Origin: Pseudomonadota bacterium
GTDB taxonomy: Bacteria > Desulfobacterota > Desulfobacteria > Desulfobacterales > Desulfobacteraceae
DNA length: 7,338 bases
Assembly: GCA_018812385.1 (NCBI GenBank)
Contig: JAHJDU010000608.1
Location: 1 to 7,338, forward strand
Reading direction: 5' to 3'
Shown: positions 1 through 6,539 of the stretch, piece after piece
Layout: every line of letters begins with the position of its first letter
How positions within the stretch are numbered: the first letter of the stretch is position 1
Notes under the pieces: model-generated
The model's database searches: none
Seen by the model: the letters and a program-made list of their open reading frames with translations, nothing else
What the model was told of the DNA's origin: nothing
Position numbers and translations under genes: made by a program

Positions 1-630
1 GAGATCAACAATCCCCTGGGGGTGATCCAGTGTTATACCGATCTTGTCAAAGATACGGTAAAAGATCCTGCAACCTTAAATGACATTGATGTCATCTTAA
101 AACATACCCGGAATGTCCAGACCATTGTCCGGAACCTGCTCAATCTTTCACGGCCCAAACAGGTGATTTCGGGGAAATGCAGTATCAACACAGTGGTCAG
201 CAACACCCTTGAGGTCTTTAAGACTCATTCTGCATCAAAAAAAATATCTGTGACTTCCTATCTGAAAGATAACCTTCCTGACATCAAATGTGATGCCGTC
301 ATTTTAGAACAGATCCTGACAAATCTCTGGCTCAATGCCTTTGACGCCCTGCAGGAATCCGGCGGGAAAATCACTATTTCCACTCAACTGGCAAAAAAGG
401 ATCATATTCTGCTTTGCATTGAAGACAATGGACCGGGCATCCCGGATCATGTCATGTCCCAGATATTTGACCCGTTTTACACCACAAAAGAGGTGGGTAA
501 AGGAACCGGGTTAGGACTTTCCGTTGTATATGGATTTATCAACGAACTTGGCGGACGGATCGAAGTTGAAAGTGATGATACCACCATTTTTAACATTTTC
601 TTTCCCGTGGACAGACCGGGAAACAACTAA
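1..630 (+). CDS. Sensor histidine kinase, C-terminal part (5' end outside window)
   Basis: This is the catalytic end of a histidine kinase that would phosphorylate the NtrC-like regulator encoded next. The reading frame is open from base 1, so the gene begins upstream; 209 residues are visible. They start with E-I-N-N-P-L, the remainder of an H-E-I-N-N-P box, so the phospho-accepting His should lie just before base 1. The E-x-x-N pattern is typical of kinases that also dephosphorylate their partner. The dimerisation helices follow to about residue 55, then the ATPase domain: N-box around residues 103-117 (N112), G1 D-N-G-P-G-I at 142-147, F-box F-D-P-F-Y at 156-160, and G2 G-T-G-L-G-L at 168-173. 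All key ATP-binding motifs are intact. The input domain (PAS, GAF or membrane sensor) is not visible, so the stimulus cannot be stated. The NtrB-like class assignment rests on the H-box type and the neighbouring regulator. Confidence 0.95.
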   Translation, partial: EINNPLGVIQCYTDLVKDTVKDPATLNDIDVILKHTRNVQTIVRNLLNLSRPKQVISGKCSINTVVSNTLEVFKTHSASKKISVTSYLKDNLPDIKCDAVILEQILTNLWLNAFDALQESGGKITISTQLAKKDHILLCIEDNGPGIPDHVMSQIFDPFYTTKEVGKGTGLGLSVVYGFINELGGRIEVESDDTTIFNIFFPVDRPGNN

Positions 631-643
631 ATGAGGATGTAAA

Positions 644-2050
644 ATGAAAAACTTTTCCATACTGGTTGTTGATGATGACAAAGATTTTCTCAAAGGCATC
701 ATCAGGCTTCTCAAAAAAAAATTTACAAAGATCGACATCATCGGTGAATTGTCGGGTGAACGTGCTGTTAAGGTATTAGAAAAAAACAAAATCGGCGTAA
801 TGCTTTCCGATCTTCGCATGCCTGGCATATCCGGGCATGAACTGCTCTTAAAGGGGATAGAACTCAATCCCCACCTTTGCGTGATCATGATTACAGGACA
901 TGCCACGATTGAAACCGCTGTCAAGGCCCTGAAAATGGGGGCATGGGACTTTATTACCAAGCCTGTGGAAAGAGATGCTCTCTACCATACAGTGGAAAAG
1001 GCTATTGATCATTATACCCTTGCCAGTGAAAACCTGCGTCTCCAGAAAATTATCAACACCTTGAGCGCTGACCAGCCCCTTCACTGGGAGAGCAAAATCA
1101 TGAAACAGCTCAAAGAAAAGATCTCAGCCATTGCCGTAACCGATTATACAGTCCTCATCACCGGGGAATCCGGAAGCGGAAAAGAATATATTGCAGAGGC
1201 CATCCACAAGCTTTCAAAGAGAAAAAAAGCGTCCTGCCACGCATTAAACTGCCCGGCCATCCCTGAGCAGCTTCTGGAAAGCGAGCTCTTCGGTCATGTC
1301 AAAGGAGCATTTACAGGTGCGGAAAGGACCCGGGAAGGCTTTTTCATGGCGGCAGATAAAGGGACCCTGATCCTCGATGAAATCGGAGATATCAGCCCGG
1401 CCATCCAGGCCAAACTTTTAAAATTCATGCAGGACAAAGAGGTCAAACCCGTGGGATCCAGCACCTCAAGAACAACGGACGTCAGGATCATTGCCCTGAC
1501 CAACCAGGAACTTGAGCAAAAAATCCTTGACCACAGCTTTCGGCAGGACCTTTATTACCGTCTCAATGTACTTTCCATCAAAGTTCCCCCTTTACGGGAA
1601 AGAAAAGACGACATCCCCATGCTGGTTCGGGAGTTCATTCTGACAACCTGCCGGGAAATGGACATGGAGCCTATGGAAATAGATCCCTTTGCCCTGGCCT
1701 ATCTTGCAAGGCAGCCCTGGCCCGGAAATGTGCGGGAATTGTTAAACTATGTCCGTCGTCTGGCGGTTTTCTCCAACGGAAAAACCATTGATCTTGCCCT
1801 GATCAACCTTGTGGAAGGGAAACTTGATAAAGCGCCTCTCCCAAATGGACATACCCTTTACAAAGATGCAAAAAGGGAAGTATTGGATATTTTTTCAAAA
1901 AATTATCTCACCAATCTTTTTGAGCATACCAGGGGAAATATTTCGGAAACATCAAGAACCAGCGGGCTTGAACGGGCTTCCATTCAAAAAATCATCAAAC
2001 GTCTTAATATCGATATGTCTCAATTCAGGCGCTTAATAAACCCCAAATAG
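644..2050 (+). CDS. Sigma-54-dependent response regulator, NtrC family
   Basis: A 468-residue transcriptional activator with the three-part NtrC layout. The receiver domain (about 1-120) has the acidic cluster D10-D12, phospho-acceptor D56 in S-D-L-R-M-P-G, T84 and K106. The central AAA+ domain (about 145-370) has Walker A G-E-S-G-S-G-K-E at 174-181, an intact sigma-54-contacting G-A-F-T-G-A loop at 221-226, Walker B with D245-E246, candidate arginine fingers R300 and R306 in F-R-Q-D-L-Y-Y-R-L-N, and sensor II P-W-P-G-N-V-R-E-L with R364. A Fis-like helix-turn-helix lies at about 430-455. It should therefore be an ATP-driven activator of sigma-54 promoters. The start ATG lies 13 bp after the kinase stop and is preceded by a GAGG ribosome site at 633-636, so the two genes are probably co-transcribed. 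Nothing appears missing. The regulated promoters are not identifiable here. Confidence 0.96.
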   Translation: MKNFSILVVDDDKDFLKGIIRLLKKKFTKIDIIGELSGERAVKVLEKNKIGVMLSDLRMPGISGHELLLKGIELNPHLCVIMITGHATIETAVKALKMGAWDFITKPVERDALYHTVEKAIDHYTLASENLRLQKIINTLSADQPLHWESKIMKQLKEKISAIAVTDYTVLITGESGSGKEYIAEAIHKLSKRKKASCHALNCPAIPEQLLESELFGHVKGAFTGAERTREGFFMAADKGTLILDEIGDISPAIQAKLLKFMQDKEVKPVGSSTSRTTDVRIIALTNQELEQKILDHSFRQDLYYRLNVLSIKVPPLRERKDDIPMLVREFILTTCREMDMEPMEIDPFALAYLARQPWPGNVRELLNYVRRLAVFSNGKTIDLALINLVEGKLDKAPLPNGHTLYKDAKREVLDIFSKNYLTNLFEHTRGNISETSRTSGLERASIQKIIKRLNIDMSQFRRLINPK

Positions 2051-2076
2051 GCTTTCTTATTTATCAAGGAATTGGT

Positions 2077-2778
2077 TCAGGCCTCGTATCTATACCCCAC
2101 GCCATGAACAGTGGTGATAAGGACAGGTTTGGAGGGGTCAACCTCTATTTTTTTACGTAGCTGCGCAATATGCTGATCAAGGGTTCTGGTTGTACCAAAA
2201 TAATCAATCCCCCAGACAGCATTCAAAATATTATCCCGGTTTAAGACCTCTCCTTGGTGGGCATGAAAATGGCAGATCAATTTGAGTTCTCTTTCCGAAA
2301 GGTCAATGCTCCTGCCCGCTTTGGACAGTTTGTATGTTTTAGGGTTAACCTCAAATTCACCAAATATAAATGATTCTTGAAAAAGATCTTTATCTTTATT
2401 TTTTTGCCTTTTTGTTCTGCGAAGCACAGCACTTATCCTTGCCAGAAGCTCATGGATACCAAAGGGTTTAGTAATATAATCATCTGCCCCGAGCTGAAGC
2501 CCGACAACCTTATCGATCTCATCACCTTTGGCTGTCAGCATGATGATGGGAACATCTTCATTGATTGCCCTGATATCCCTGCAGACATCATATCCGCTTT
2601 TTTCAGGCATCATGATATCCAGGAGAACCAGGTCAAAGGAATTATTTTCAAACAACTGCATGGCCTGTTTACCATCTTTGGCCTGGCTTACCCGATAACC
2701 TTCGCTTTCAAGGGTATCCACAAGCCCCATGCGGATATTCATATCATCTTCTGCCACAAGAACTTTAATCTGAGTCAT
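2077..2778 (-). CDS. OmpR/PhoB-family response regulator
   Basis: A 233-residue winged-helix response regulator of normal family length. The receiver domain (about 1-120) carries E10-D11-D12, phospho-acceptor D54 in L-L-D-I-M-M-P, T82 in M-L-T-A-K, and K104 in Y-I-T-K-P-F, so all catalytic positions are present. After a lysine-rich linker (about 121-132) comes a C-terminal winged-helix domain (about 137-233) with the family landmarks L-S-E-R-E-L-K-L, a T-R-T-L-D-Q-H-I recognition-helix region, R-K-K-I-E, and a terminal T-V-H-G-V-G-Y-R-Y. It is the last gene of the VWA-kinase-regulator operon and its ATG overlaps the kinase coding end by 14 bp, with an AAGGAT ribosome site at 2787-2792 inside the kinase gene. 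The pairing with that kinase is therefore near certain. Such regulators usually bind direct repeats spaced 10-11 bp; a matching array lies upstream of the operon. Target genes are unknown. Confidence 0.96.
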   Translation of the reverse strand: MTQIKVLVAEDDMNIRMGLVDTLESEGYRVSQAKDGKQAMQLFENNSFDLVLLDIMMPEKSGYDVCRDIRAINEDVPIIMLTAKGDEIDKVVGLQLGADDYITKPFGIHELLARISAVLRRTKRQKNKDKDLFQESFIFGEFEVNPKTYKLSKAGRSIDLSERELKLICHFHAHQGEVLNRDNILNAVWGIDYFGTTRTLDQHIAQLRKKIEVDPSKPVLITTVHGVGYRYEA

Positions 2779-4504
2779 GATGTTTTATCCTTGCTGTAAA
2801 ACAACTGCCGTTTCCAGGCACAGGGTCAAAAAACAAATCGCCTTCAAGATCCCTTAAAATCTGTCTTGCAATACTCAATCCCAAACCCGAGCCCGGCTGT
2901 TTGGAGGTTAAGGAGTTATCCACCCTGTGAAATTTTTCAAAAATCATCTCTTGCTGAGCTTTAGGGATGCCCGGCCCGTCATCACATATTTTTAAAAGAA
3001 TAAAGGACTTTTCTTTTTTTAAGACAAATTTGATAAATTTTCCATTGCCCGCATACTTTAATGCATTGTCCAGCAGGTTCAACACCACTTGTTCTATGGC
3101 ATCTTTGTCTGTTCTCACATGATATTTCCCTTGTTCAACCTGTGTGATAATTTCAAGGCCTTGATTCTCTATTCTGATGCTATGGGCGCCAATCATCTGT
3201 AATAAAAACAGTTCCATATCAAAACCAGTCATTTGATATGTCTTTTTGCCTTGTTCAAGCTTTCCAAAATCAAGCACATTATTGATCAGCCTTGTCAGGC
3301 GCTGGCTTTCATTGACAATAACCGACAGATAGGTCTGGGTTTTATTTTCATCTTTAATTCTCTTTGACAATAAAAGTTCTGCATACATCCTAATGCTGGT
3401 CAAAGGTGTTTTCAGTTCATGGGATACAGAAGAAACAAATGAGGTTTTCTGCCTTGCATCTTTCATATTTTTAAGGGTCAGGCGGGTCAAAAGAAGCCCC
3501 CCGGATATAATGGCAACAATAAAAATACCCAATAGAATAATAGAGACATATAAAAATCCACGACTTGCTCCAAACCCTTGATCATCGACAAAGACAGCAA
3601 TCTGCCAATGGGGCAGCAGACTTGAGATGGAAATAACAGCCACGGGTTTGTCTTCAGGATCTGCCACCCATGTTCCAGACTGATGCATGAAATTGCCGTT
3701 TCCATCCATCAGCACCAGGGCAGCACCTTTTTCCGACAATTCTGGAAAATCAACCACCAGCCTTGACAATAAGGTCATTAATTCCAGTTCAACCCCGTAT
3801 ACAGGCCCGTCCTTAAATTTCTGGACCCATCCCAAAATGTACAAGCCGTTCTCACTGAACCAGGGAATCCATCCTGACTTTTCTAAAAATTCTTGGTCTT
3901 TTGCCTCGGAAAAAATGTCCTTTTGCTCTGAACCAGGTGCTTTTTGTGCAACCCTTGAAAGGGCGACAAGCTTTTGGCGGGATGATTCTATCTGTTTTTT
4001 TGGAGCAGAATCAAATCTGCCTAGTGCTGAATAAGAATCCACGACATCATTTATCTTTAATTCATCTTTTAAAGGAGCTTGATTAAAATCAAATTTTATT
4101 CTCCCTGAAAACAGCGAGTCATACCGGGCAATAAAAAGCCTTTCTTCAAGGGTGGATTCCAGTCCCCTGACCGGATATTCAAGATTCTGATCTTTTTTAT
4201 AAACAAACACATTGCGTACCAAGGGATTTGTCTCTTCCCATTCAATAAGTTTTTTTTTGAGCCCGTCCCGATCAAGAACCAGTAAAGACTGTGTAAGATT
4301 ATCCTGAACAGCTTCTATTGTAAGGTGGATGGTTTCAGAAATGGTTTTTGCCCTGTCACTTAGAGCATGCAGAGCTGACTTACTGATCCGGTCTTGCTCG
4401 TGGGACAAAAGCTTAAAGGCAATAATTGCCATAATAAGGGTGGGCACTAAAAATAGTGCCCAGAATATAATTATGGATCGTTTACTTGTCATACCATAAG
4501 CCAT
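2765..4504 (-). CDS. Membrane sensor histidine kinase with large extracytoplasmic domain
   Basis: A 579-residue kinase, the partner of the OmpR-type regulator that overlaps its 3' end. Membrane helix 1 is at about residues 10-31. An extracytoplasmic sensor of roughly 280 residues follows to about 311; its second half (about 205-308, including L-V-L-M-D-G-N-G-N-F) is reminiscent of a Cache/PAS-like fold, a weak inference. Membrane helix 2 is at about 316-340, and only a short linker leads to the HisKA domain, with no room for a standard HAMP domain. H362 in S-H-E-L-K-T-P is the phosphorylation site, and E-x-x-T suggests phosphatase activity too. The ATPase domain shows an N-box at 471-485 (N480), D-D-G-P-G-I-P at 508-514, F-E-K-F-H-R-V-D at 522-529 and G-S-G-L-G-L-S at 538-544. 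The start chosen has an AGGTG site 10 bp upstream, overlapping the VWA stop; a second in-frame ATG four codons in (4492) is possible but lacks a ribosome site. The ligand is unknown. Confidence 0.95.
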   Translation of the reverse strand: MAYGMTSKRSIIIFWALFLVPTLIMAIIAFKLLSHEQDRISKSALHALSDRAKTISETIHLTIEAVQDNLTQSLLVLDRDGLKKKLIEWEETNPLVRNVFVYKKDQNLEYPVRGLESTLEERLFIARYDSLFSGRIKFDFNQAPLKDELKINDVVDSYSALGRFDSAPKKQIESSRQKLVALSRVAQKAPGSEQKDIFSEAKDQEFLEKSGWIPWFSENGLYILGWVQKFKDGPVYGVELELMTLLSRLVVDFPELSEKGAALVLMDGNGNFMHQSGTWVADPEDKPVAVISISSLLPHWQIAVFVDDQGFGASRGFLYVSIILLGIFIVAIISGGLLLTRLTLKNMKDARQKTSFVSSVSHELKTPLTSIRMYAELLLSKRIKDENKTQTYLSVIVNESQRLTRLINNVLDFGKLEQGKKTYQMTGFDMELFLLQMIGAHSIRIENQGLEIITQVEQGKYHVRTDKDAIEQVVLNLLDNALKYAGNGKFIKFVLKKEKSFILLKICDDGPGIPKAQQEMIFEKFHRVDNSLTSKQPGSGLGLSIARQILRDLEGDLFFDPVPGNGSCFTARIKHHDSD

Positions 4505-4517
4505 ACCAGTTTTTCAC

Positions 4518-5879
4518 CTATTGTGAAAGCTGTTGATTTTTCTTCTGATAAGATTCAGTTCTCAACAATTTACGACTTTTCTTGCTCATGCCCTGATCCT
4601 CAATCATCTCAGCCTGAACTTCCAGCTCATCGGCTTGTTTTAACAATTCTTTGTCATCATATTGGGAACCGATTTGTTTCAACCTTTCAGCAGATAGTTT
4701 AAGTTCTTGCACAGCCTCTTTTTTCTTTCCCTTGTCAGACAGTTCAATGGCTTTTTCCTGTGCCAGGGCATTCAGATTTAATTGATATTCTCTGACCACA
4801 TCAATGTTGGTTGATTTGGCAACCTTTTTGGGATCACTGCTGAACCTGGCATATGAAGTTCCGCTTGATGTTTCCAGTTTTTGAGTGAAGGGATTTTCAT
4901 AAGTTACATCAGCCCGGGCAACCTTAATTCTTGATCCGGATATTGATTTTGGGATATTAACTTCAACCAGGGCATACTTTTCCTGGCCCCCATAAAGCTG
5001 GTTCATAGAAAGTTCTATCCGGTTTCCCCTTATCCTGCCTTCCCTTCCGATAATATTGACGGGTTGCACATTGTATGGCAGCGTTATGATCACTTTTACT
5101 TTTTTCGCCACTACATTTAATACATCTCCCAGTTCTGCTGAAAAAATCCTGGGAAGATCAAATCCTGACTCGACAAAATATGTATTGCCGTCACTTTTCT
5201 GGGCAAGCTGTGCCATGAGATCTTCATTATAATCTGTACCCACTCCCACGGTTGTGACAGAAATATTTTCTTTAATCAAAGCCGCCCCGAGTCGTCCAAG
5301 ATCTGCCGGCATTCTGGGTCCCACATTGGCCAGCCCGTCTGACAAAAGAATAATGCGGTGGACATAATCATTTTCAAGATTTTTCCTGATCTCGGAAGCC
5401 CCCTGGCTGACACCGCCGAAAAGGGCTGTACTGCCTCCGGCGCGAATCTGTTGAATGGTATTAATAATTCCCTGGATGTTCCTGGCGTTCTGAGCCGGGA
5501 CAATAGTATGGACATTGGTATCATAGACCACCACGGAAAAAACATCCTGCAAACCTAACCGGGTTAAGGCTTCAATCGCAGCCGCCTTTGCCTGTTGGAT
5601 TTTGGTGCCGTTCATTGAACCGGACTGATCCAGTACCAGGGCAAGATTTACCAAAGGTCTTTTAATATGAGCCGGAGACAGAGGTGCATCAAGGGTGATC
5701 TTAAGCACCACATTCTGGGAATCTCCTGCCGGCAGAACTGCCCTGTCTGTCTCCACCCTGCAGATAAGTCTGGAAGGTTCAATTCCTGCCCAAACACCCC
5801 CTGCCATTGTGACAAAAATAATCAATGCTGTAAAAAATGAAACAATTGTCTGGTGCTGATAACGTCTTAAATGTGTCAT
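4518..5879 (-). CDS. Exported VWA-domain protein, first gene of a two-component operon
   Basis: A 453-residue protein that probably acts outside the cytoplasm. Basic residues and a hydrophobic stretch (about 12-28) end in V-W-A at 29-31, a fitting signal-peptidase I site, with no lipobox cysteine. The VWA domain spans about 77-250 and has a complete metal-ion-dependent adhesion site: D84-Q-S86-G-S88, T151 in G-G-S-T-A-L, and D181 in L-L-S-D-G. A beta-rich segment follows (about 258-335), as seen after the VWA domain in YfbK-like bacterial proteins. The charged C-terminal part (about 360-453) looks alpha-helical with a possible TPR-like hairpin (about 370-402), ending in a basic, Gln-rich tail. 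No C-terminal membrane anchor or sorting signal is seen. VWA domains generally bind protein partners through the metal site. The kinase gene starts 13 bp downstream, implying a joint function. AAAGGAG at 5887-5893 supports the start. Precise role unknown. Confidence 0.92.
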   Translation of the reverse strand: MTHLRRYQHQTIVSFFTALIIFVTMAGGVWAGIEPSRLICRVETDRAVLPAGDSQNVVLKITLDAPLSPAHIKRPLVNLALVLDQSGSMNGTKIQQAKAAAIEALTRLGLQDVFSVVVYDTNVHTIVPAQNARNIQGIINTIQQIRAGGSTALFGGVSQGASEIRKNLENDYVHRIILLSDGLANVGPRMPADLGRLGAALIKENISVTTVGVGTDYNEDLMAQLAQKSDGNTYFVESGFDLPRIFSAELGDVLNVVAKKVKVIITLPYNVQPVNIIGREGRIRGNRIELSMNQLYGGQEKYALVEVNIPKSISGSRIKVARADVTYENPFTQKLETSSGTSYARFSSDPKKVAKSTNIDVVREYQLNLNALAQEKAIELSDKGKKKEAVQELKLSAERLKQIGSQYDDKELLKQADELEVQAEMIEDQGMSKKSRKLLRTESYQKKNQQLSQ

Positions 5880-5886
5880 GGTCCCT

Positions 5887-5893
5887 CTCCTTT
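5887..5893 (-). promoter_or_regulatory. Ribosome binding site of the VWA gene
   Basis: On the minus strand AAAGGAG lies 7 bases before the ATG at 5879. It is a strong match to the 16S rRNA anti-Shine-Dalgarno sequence, fixes the start of the VWA protein and so keeps the full signal peptide. Confidence 0.75.
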
Positions 5894-5959
5894 ACCTTTT
5901 GAATTAATCAATTTTTTGCTAAACCGCAATATAAAGATCTGTCTTGCATCGGGTTTAAA

Positions 5960-5989
5960 TATATAGGATATGATTCAGGGATGTGTCAT
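5960..5989 (-). promoter_or_regulatory. Candidate promoter of the VWA-kinase-regulator operon
   Basis: Read on the minus strand, ATGACA (5989-5984) resembles a -35 box and TATATA (5965-5960) a -10 box, with an 18-base spacer. Transcription would start near 5953, giving a leader of about 70 nt before the VWA gene. The -35 element lies inside the outermost unit of the 11-bp-phased repeats, an arrangement common at promoters activated or blocked by OmpR/PhoB-type regulators. The surrounding DNA is A+T-rich, so chance matches are likely; this is a moderate-to-weak call. Confidence 0.3.
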
Positions 5990-6026
5990 AAAGGAGTAAA
6001 GATGTTGTAAAAAACTTGTAAAAACG
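5983..6026 (+). promoter_or_regulatory. 11-bp-phased direct repeats, candidate OmpR/PhoB-type operator
   Basis: Four consecutive 11-base units can be read on the plus strand: GTGTCATAAAG, GAGTAAAGATG, TTGTAAAAAAC and TTGTAAAAACG. The last two (6005-6026) agree at 9 of 11 positions and are the firm part; the first two share 7 and 6 of 11 positions with the third. OmpR/PhoB-family regulators bind head-to-tail to direct repeats with an 11-bp period, and the first unit contains TGTCATAAA, close to an enterobacterial Pho box half. The array lies in the divergent control region of an operon that encodes such a regulator, so autoregulation is a reasonable inference. The alternative is that the phased A-tracts simply produce curved DNA. 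Confidence 0.4.
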
Positions 6027-6034
6027 CTTTTTTC

Positions 6035-6063
6035 TTGACCCATCATCTATTGTCTGGGATTAT
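6035..6063 (+). promoter_or_regulatory. Candidate sigma-70-type promoter of the glyoxalase gene
   Basis: TTGACC (6035-6040, five of six consensus bases) and GATTAT (6058-6063, four of six) are separated by the ideal 17 bases, and a TG at 6055-6056 gives an extended -10 motif. Transcription would begin near 6070, leaving a leader of about 30 nt that contains the ribosome site AAAGGA at 6089-6094, six bases before the ATG. The 11-bp repeats end 8 bp upstream of the -35 box, a position from which a bound regulator could act. Confidence 0.5.
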
Positions 6064-6100
6064 TTAATTTATGACATAACCTTCAAACAAAGGATTAACC

Positions 6101-6469
6101 ATGAAATTCACCATAGACCATTTCAATATTAATGTGCTGGATCTTGAAAAGAGTCTGACATTTTACAATAAAGCACTGGGACTAAAGGAGACTAGAAGAA
6201 GTGAGGCCAAAGACAGCAGTTATATTATTGTTTTTTTAGGCGATGGCTCAACCCAGAATAAAATTGAACTCACCTGGCTGAAAGCCATGGACCGGCCATA
6301 TAATTTAGGGGATGAAGAGTTTCACATTGCATTTAAAACATCGGATTTTGATGGGGCATACAAACTTCACAAAGAAATGGACTGCATCTGTTATGAGAAC
6401 AAGGATATGGGGATTTATTTCATCAATGACCCGGACGGTTACTGGCTGGAAATTGTTCCTGTCCGATAA
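6101..6469 (+). CDS. Glyoxalase I-like VOC-family protein
   Basis: A 122-residue single-domain protein of the vicinal oxygen chelate family, probably a cytoplasmic lactoylglutathione-lyase-type enzyme that isomerises the hemithioacetal of methylglyoxal and a thiol. It has the two beta-alpha-beta-beta-beta modules expected. The four metal-ligand positions of bacterial glyoxalase I are all present: H7 in D-H-F-N-I, E56 in K-I-E-L-T, H75 in F-H-I-A-F and E117 in W-L-E-I-V. The F-Y-N-K-A-L-G-L and I-N-D-P-D-G-Y-W-L-E-I signatures are typical. Its length is slightly below that of E. coli GloA (about 135 residues). It has its own candidate promoter and ribosome site and is transcribed away from the VWA operon, ending convergent to the oxidoreductase gene. 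The fit to glyoxalase I is good, but VOC enzymes are diverse and another thiol-adduct or ring-cleavage substrate cannot be excluded. Confidence 0.88.
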   Translation: MKFTIDHFNINVLDLEKSLTFYNKALGLKETRRSEAKDSSYIIVFLGDGSTQNKIELTWLKAMDRPYNLGDEEFHIAFKTSDFDGAYKLHKEMDCICYENKDMGIYFINDPDGYWLEIVPVR

Positions 6470-6485
6470 ATCAATATAAAACATC

Positions 6486-6513
6486 CATGGCCCCAAAGAG
6501 ACCTGAGGCCATG
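6486..6513 (-). terminator. Hairpin between convergent genes, likely terminator of the oxidoreductase gene
   Basis: CATGGCC (6486-6492) and GGCCATG (6507-6513) are perfect inverted repeats. In the minus-strand RNA the stem extends to 10 pairs (one G-U wobble) around an 8-nt loop; in the plus-strand RNA the same position is a C-A mismatch. On the minus strand the hairpin is followed by GATGTTTTATATT, a short T-rich run, whereas the plus-strand side lacks an immediate T-tract. It therefore suits termination of the minus-strand oxidoreductase transcript best, with possible weaker action on the glyoxalase transcript. Confidence 0.5.
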
Positions 6514-6539
6514 TAATGGATATTTAACAGAATTCCTTT

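Noticed and set aside
631..642. Tiny ATG-AGG-ATG-TAA reading frame between the first kinase and the NtrC-like gene
   Set aside because: It coincides with the ribosome binding site of the NtrC-like gene; three codons are expected by chance.
511..960. Long open frame on the minus strand across the junction of the first kinase and the NtrC-like gene
   Set aside because: It is antisense to two genes with intact catalytic motifs, its translation shows no family features, and it spans a gene junction; it is a shadow frame.
2377..2799. 140-codon open frame on the plus strand inside the OmpR-type regulator gene
   Set aside because: It runs antisense to the conserved receiver domain and has Cys/Phe/Ile-rich composition typical of a reverse-strand shadow; no ribosome site or family resemblance.
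3687..4086. Overlapping plus-strand open frames inside the kinase gene
   Set aside because: They lie opposite the kinase sensor domain and have no recognisable motif; the kinase frame is continuous and complete.
5276..5558. Small open frames on both strands inside the VWA gene
   Set aside because: They overlap the metal-site core of the VWA domain in other frames and have no independent support.
5880..6100. Sigma-54 (-24/-12) promoter for the VWA operon or glyoxalase gene, considered because an NtrC-like regulator is nearby
   Set aside because: No GG-N10-GC pair in a TGGCAC/TTGC context was found by eye on either strand of this region.
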